16,101 nucleotides of DNA, from NCBI GenBank assembly GCA_964354135.1, contig CAYGZA010000134.1, positions 1 through 16,101 on the forward strand. Reading direction: 5' to 3'. The translations under genes were made by a program, and so were the position numbers. Shown piece by piece: positions 16,079 through 16,101 of the stretch. Under the pieces are notes generated by a model. That model searched no databases, was not told the DNA's origin, and saw nothing but the letters and a program-made list of their open reading frames with translations. Source of the DNA: CAYGZA01 sp964354135 (GTDB taxonomy: Bacteria; Planctomycetota; Planctomycetia; Pirellulales; Thermoguttaceae). Each line of letters starts with the position of its first letter. The first letter of the stretch is position 1.

Positions 16079-16101
16079 CGTGGGCGGGTCTTCACCCACA
16101 G

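Noticed and set aside
16019..16101. Start of another gene at the right edge
   Set aside because: Only 27 open codons, no clear ribosome-binding site, and the stretch overlaps a direct repeat; too little to call.

Overview
The window is about 16 kb of GC-rich, gene-dense bacterial DNA. It most likely comes from a planctomycete, probably Pirellulales-like. This is inferred from three things: a signal-peptide-bearing barrel protein resembling planctomycete BBP-type outer-membrane proteins, a large TPR-like protein that opens with a SEC-C-like zinc-knuckle sequence, and many small dispersed palindromes between and inside genes. No rRNA, tRNA, CRISPR array, integrase or transposase gene was recognised.

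Layout, left to right. Plus strand: the 3' part of a membrane-bound proton-pumping pyrophosphatase gene (hppA) cut by the window edge, then a hairpin/terminator zone; a secreted outer-membrane beta-barrel protein; an rsfS-argS pair overlapping by 4 bp; a 714-residue SEC-C-like/TPR protein; and a Tat-exported sugar-isomerase-like TIM-barrel protein. Minus strand, convergent with these: a GH57 4-alpha-glucanotransferase, glycogen synthase (glgA), and a Ski2-like DExH helicase. The convergence point (8722-8920) holds a compact nested palindrome.

Functionally, rsfS and argS serve translation. The GH57 enzyme and GlgA form a glycogen/alpha-glucan pair: GlgA extends glucan chains from a nucleotide-sugar donor and the GH57 enzyme probably remodels them. 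HppA couples pyrophosphate hydrolysis, including pyrophosphate from biosynthesis, to ion pumping. The barrel protein and the Tat substrate belong to the cell envelope or periplasm. The helicase is a predicted nucleic-acid remodelling enzyme with no clear link to its neighbours.

The most unusual feature is a set of palindromic elements that touch coding sequence. One 73-bp element with 12-bp perfect terminal inverted repeats lies in frame inside the helicase gene (14243-14315). A 77-bp element of the same architecture sits between convergent genes (8811-8887). A small hairpin supplies the last codons of the TIM-barrel gene, and another palindrome abuts and supplies the stop codon of glgA. This resembles REP/RPE-like palindrome invasion. 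No classical defence or secondary-metabolite system was seen.
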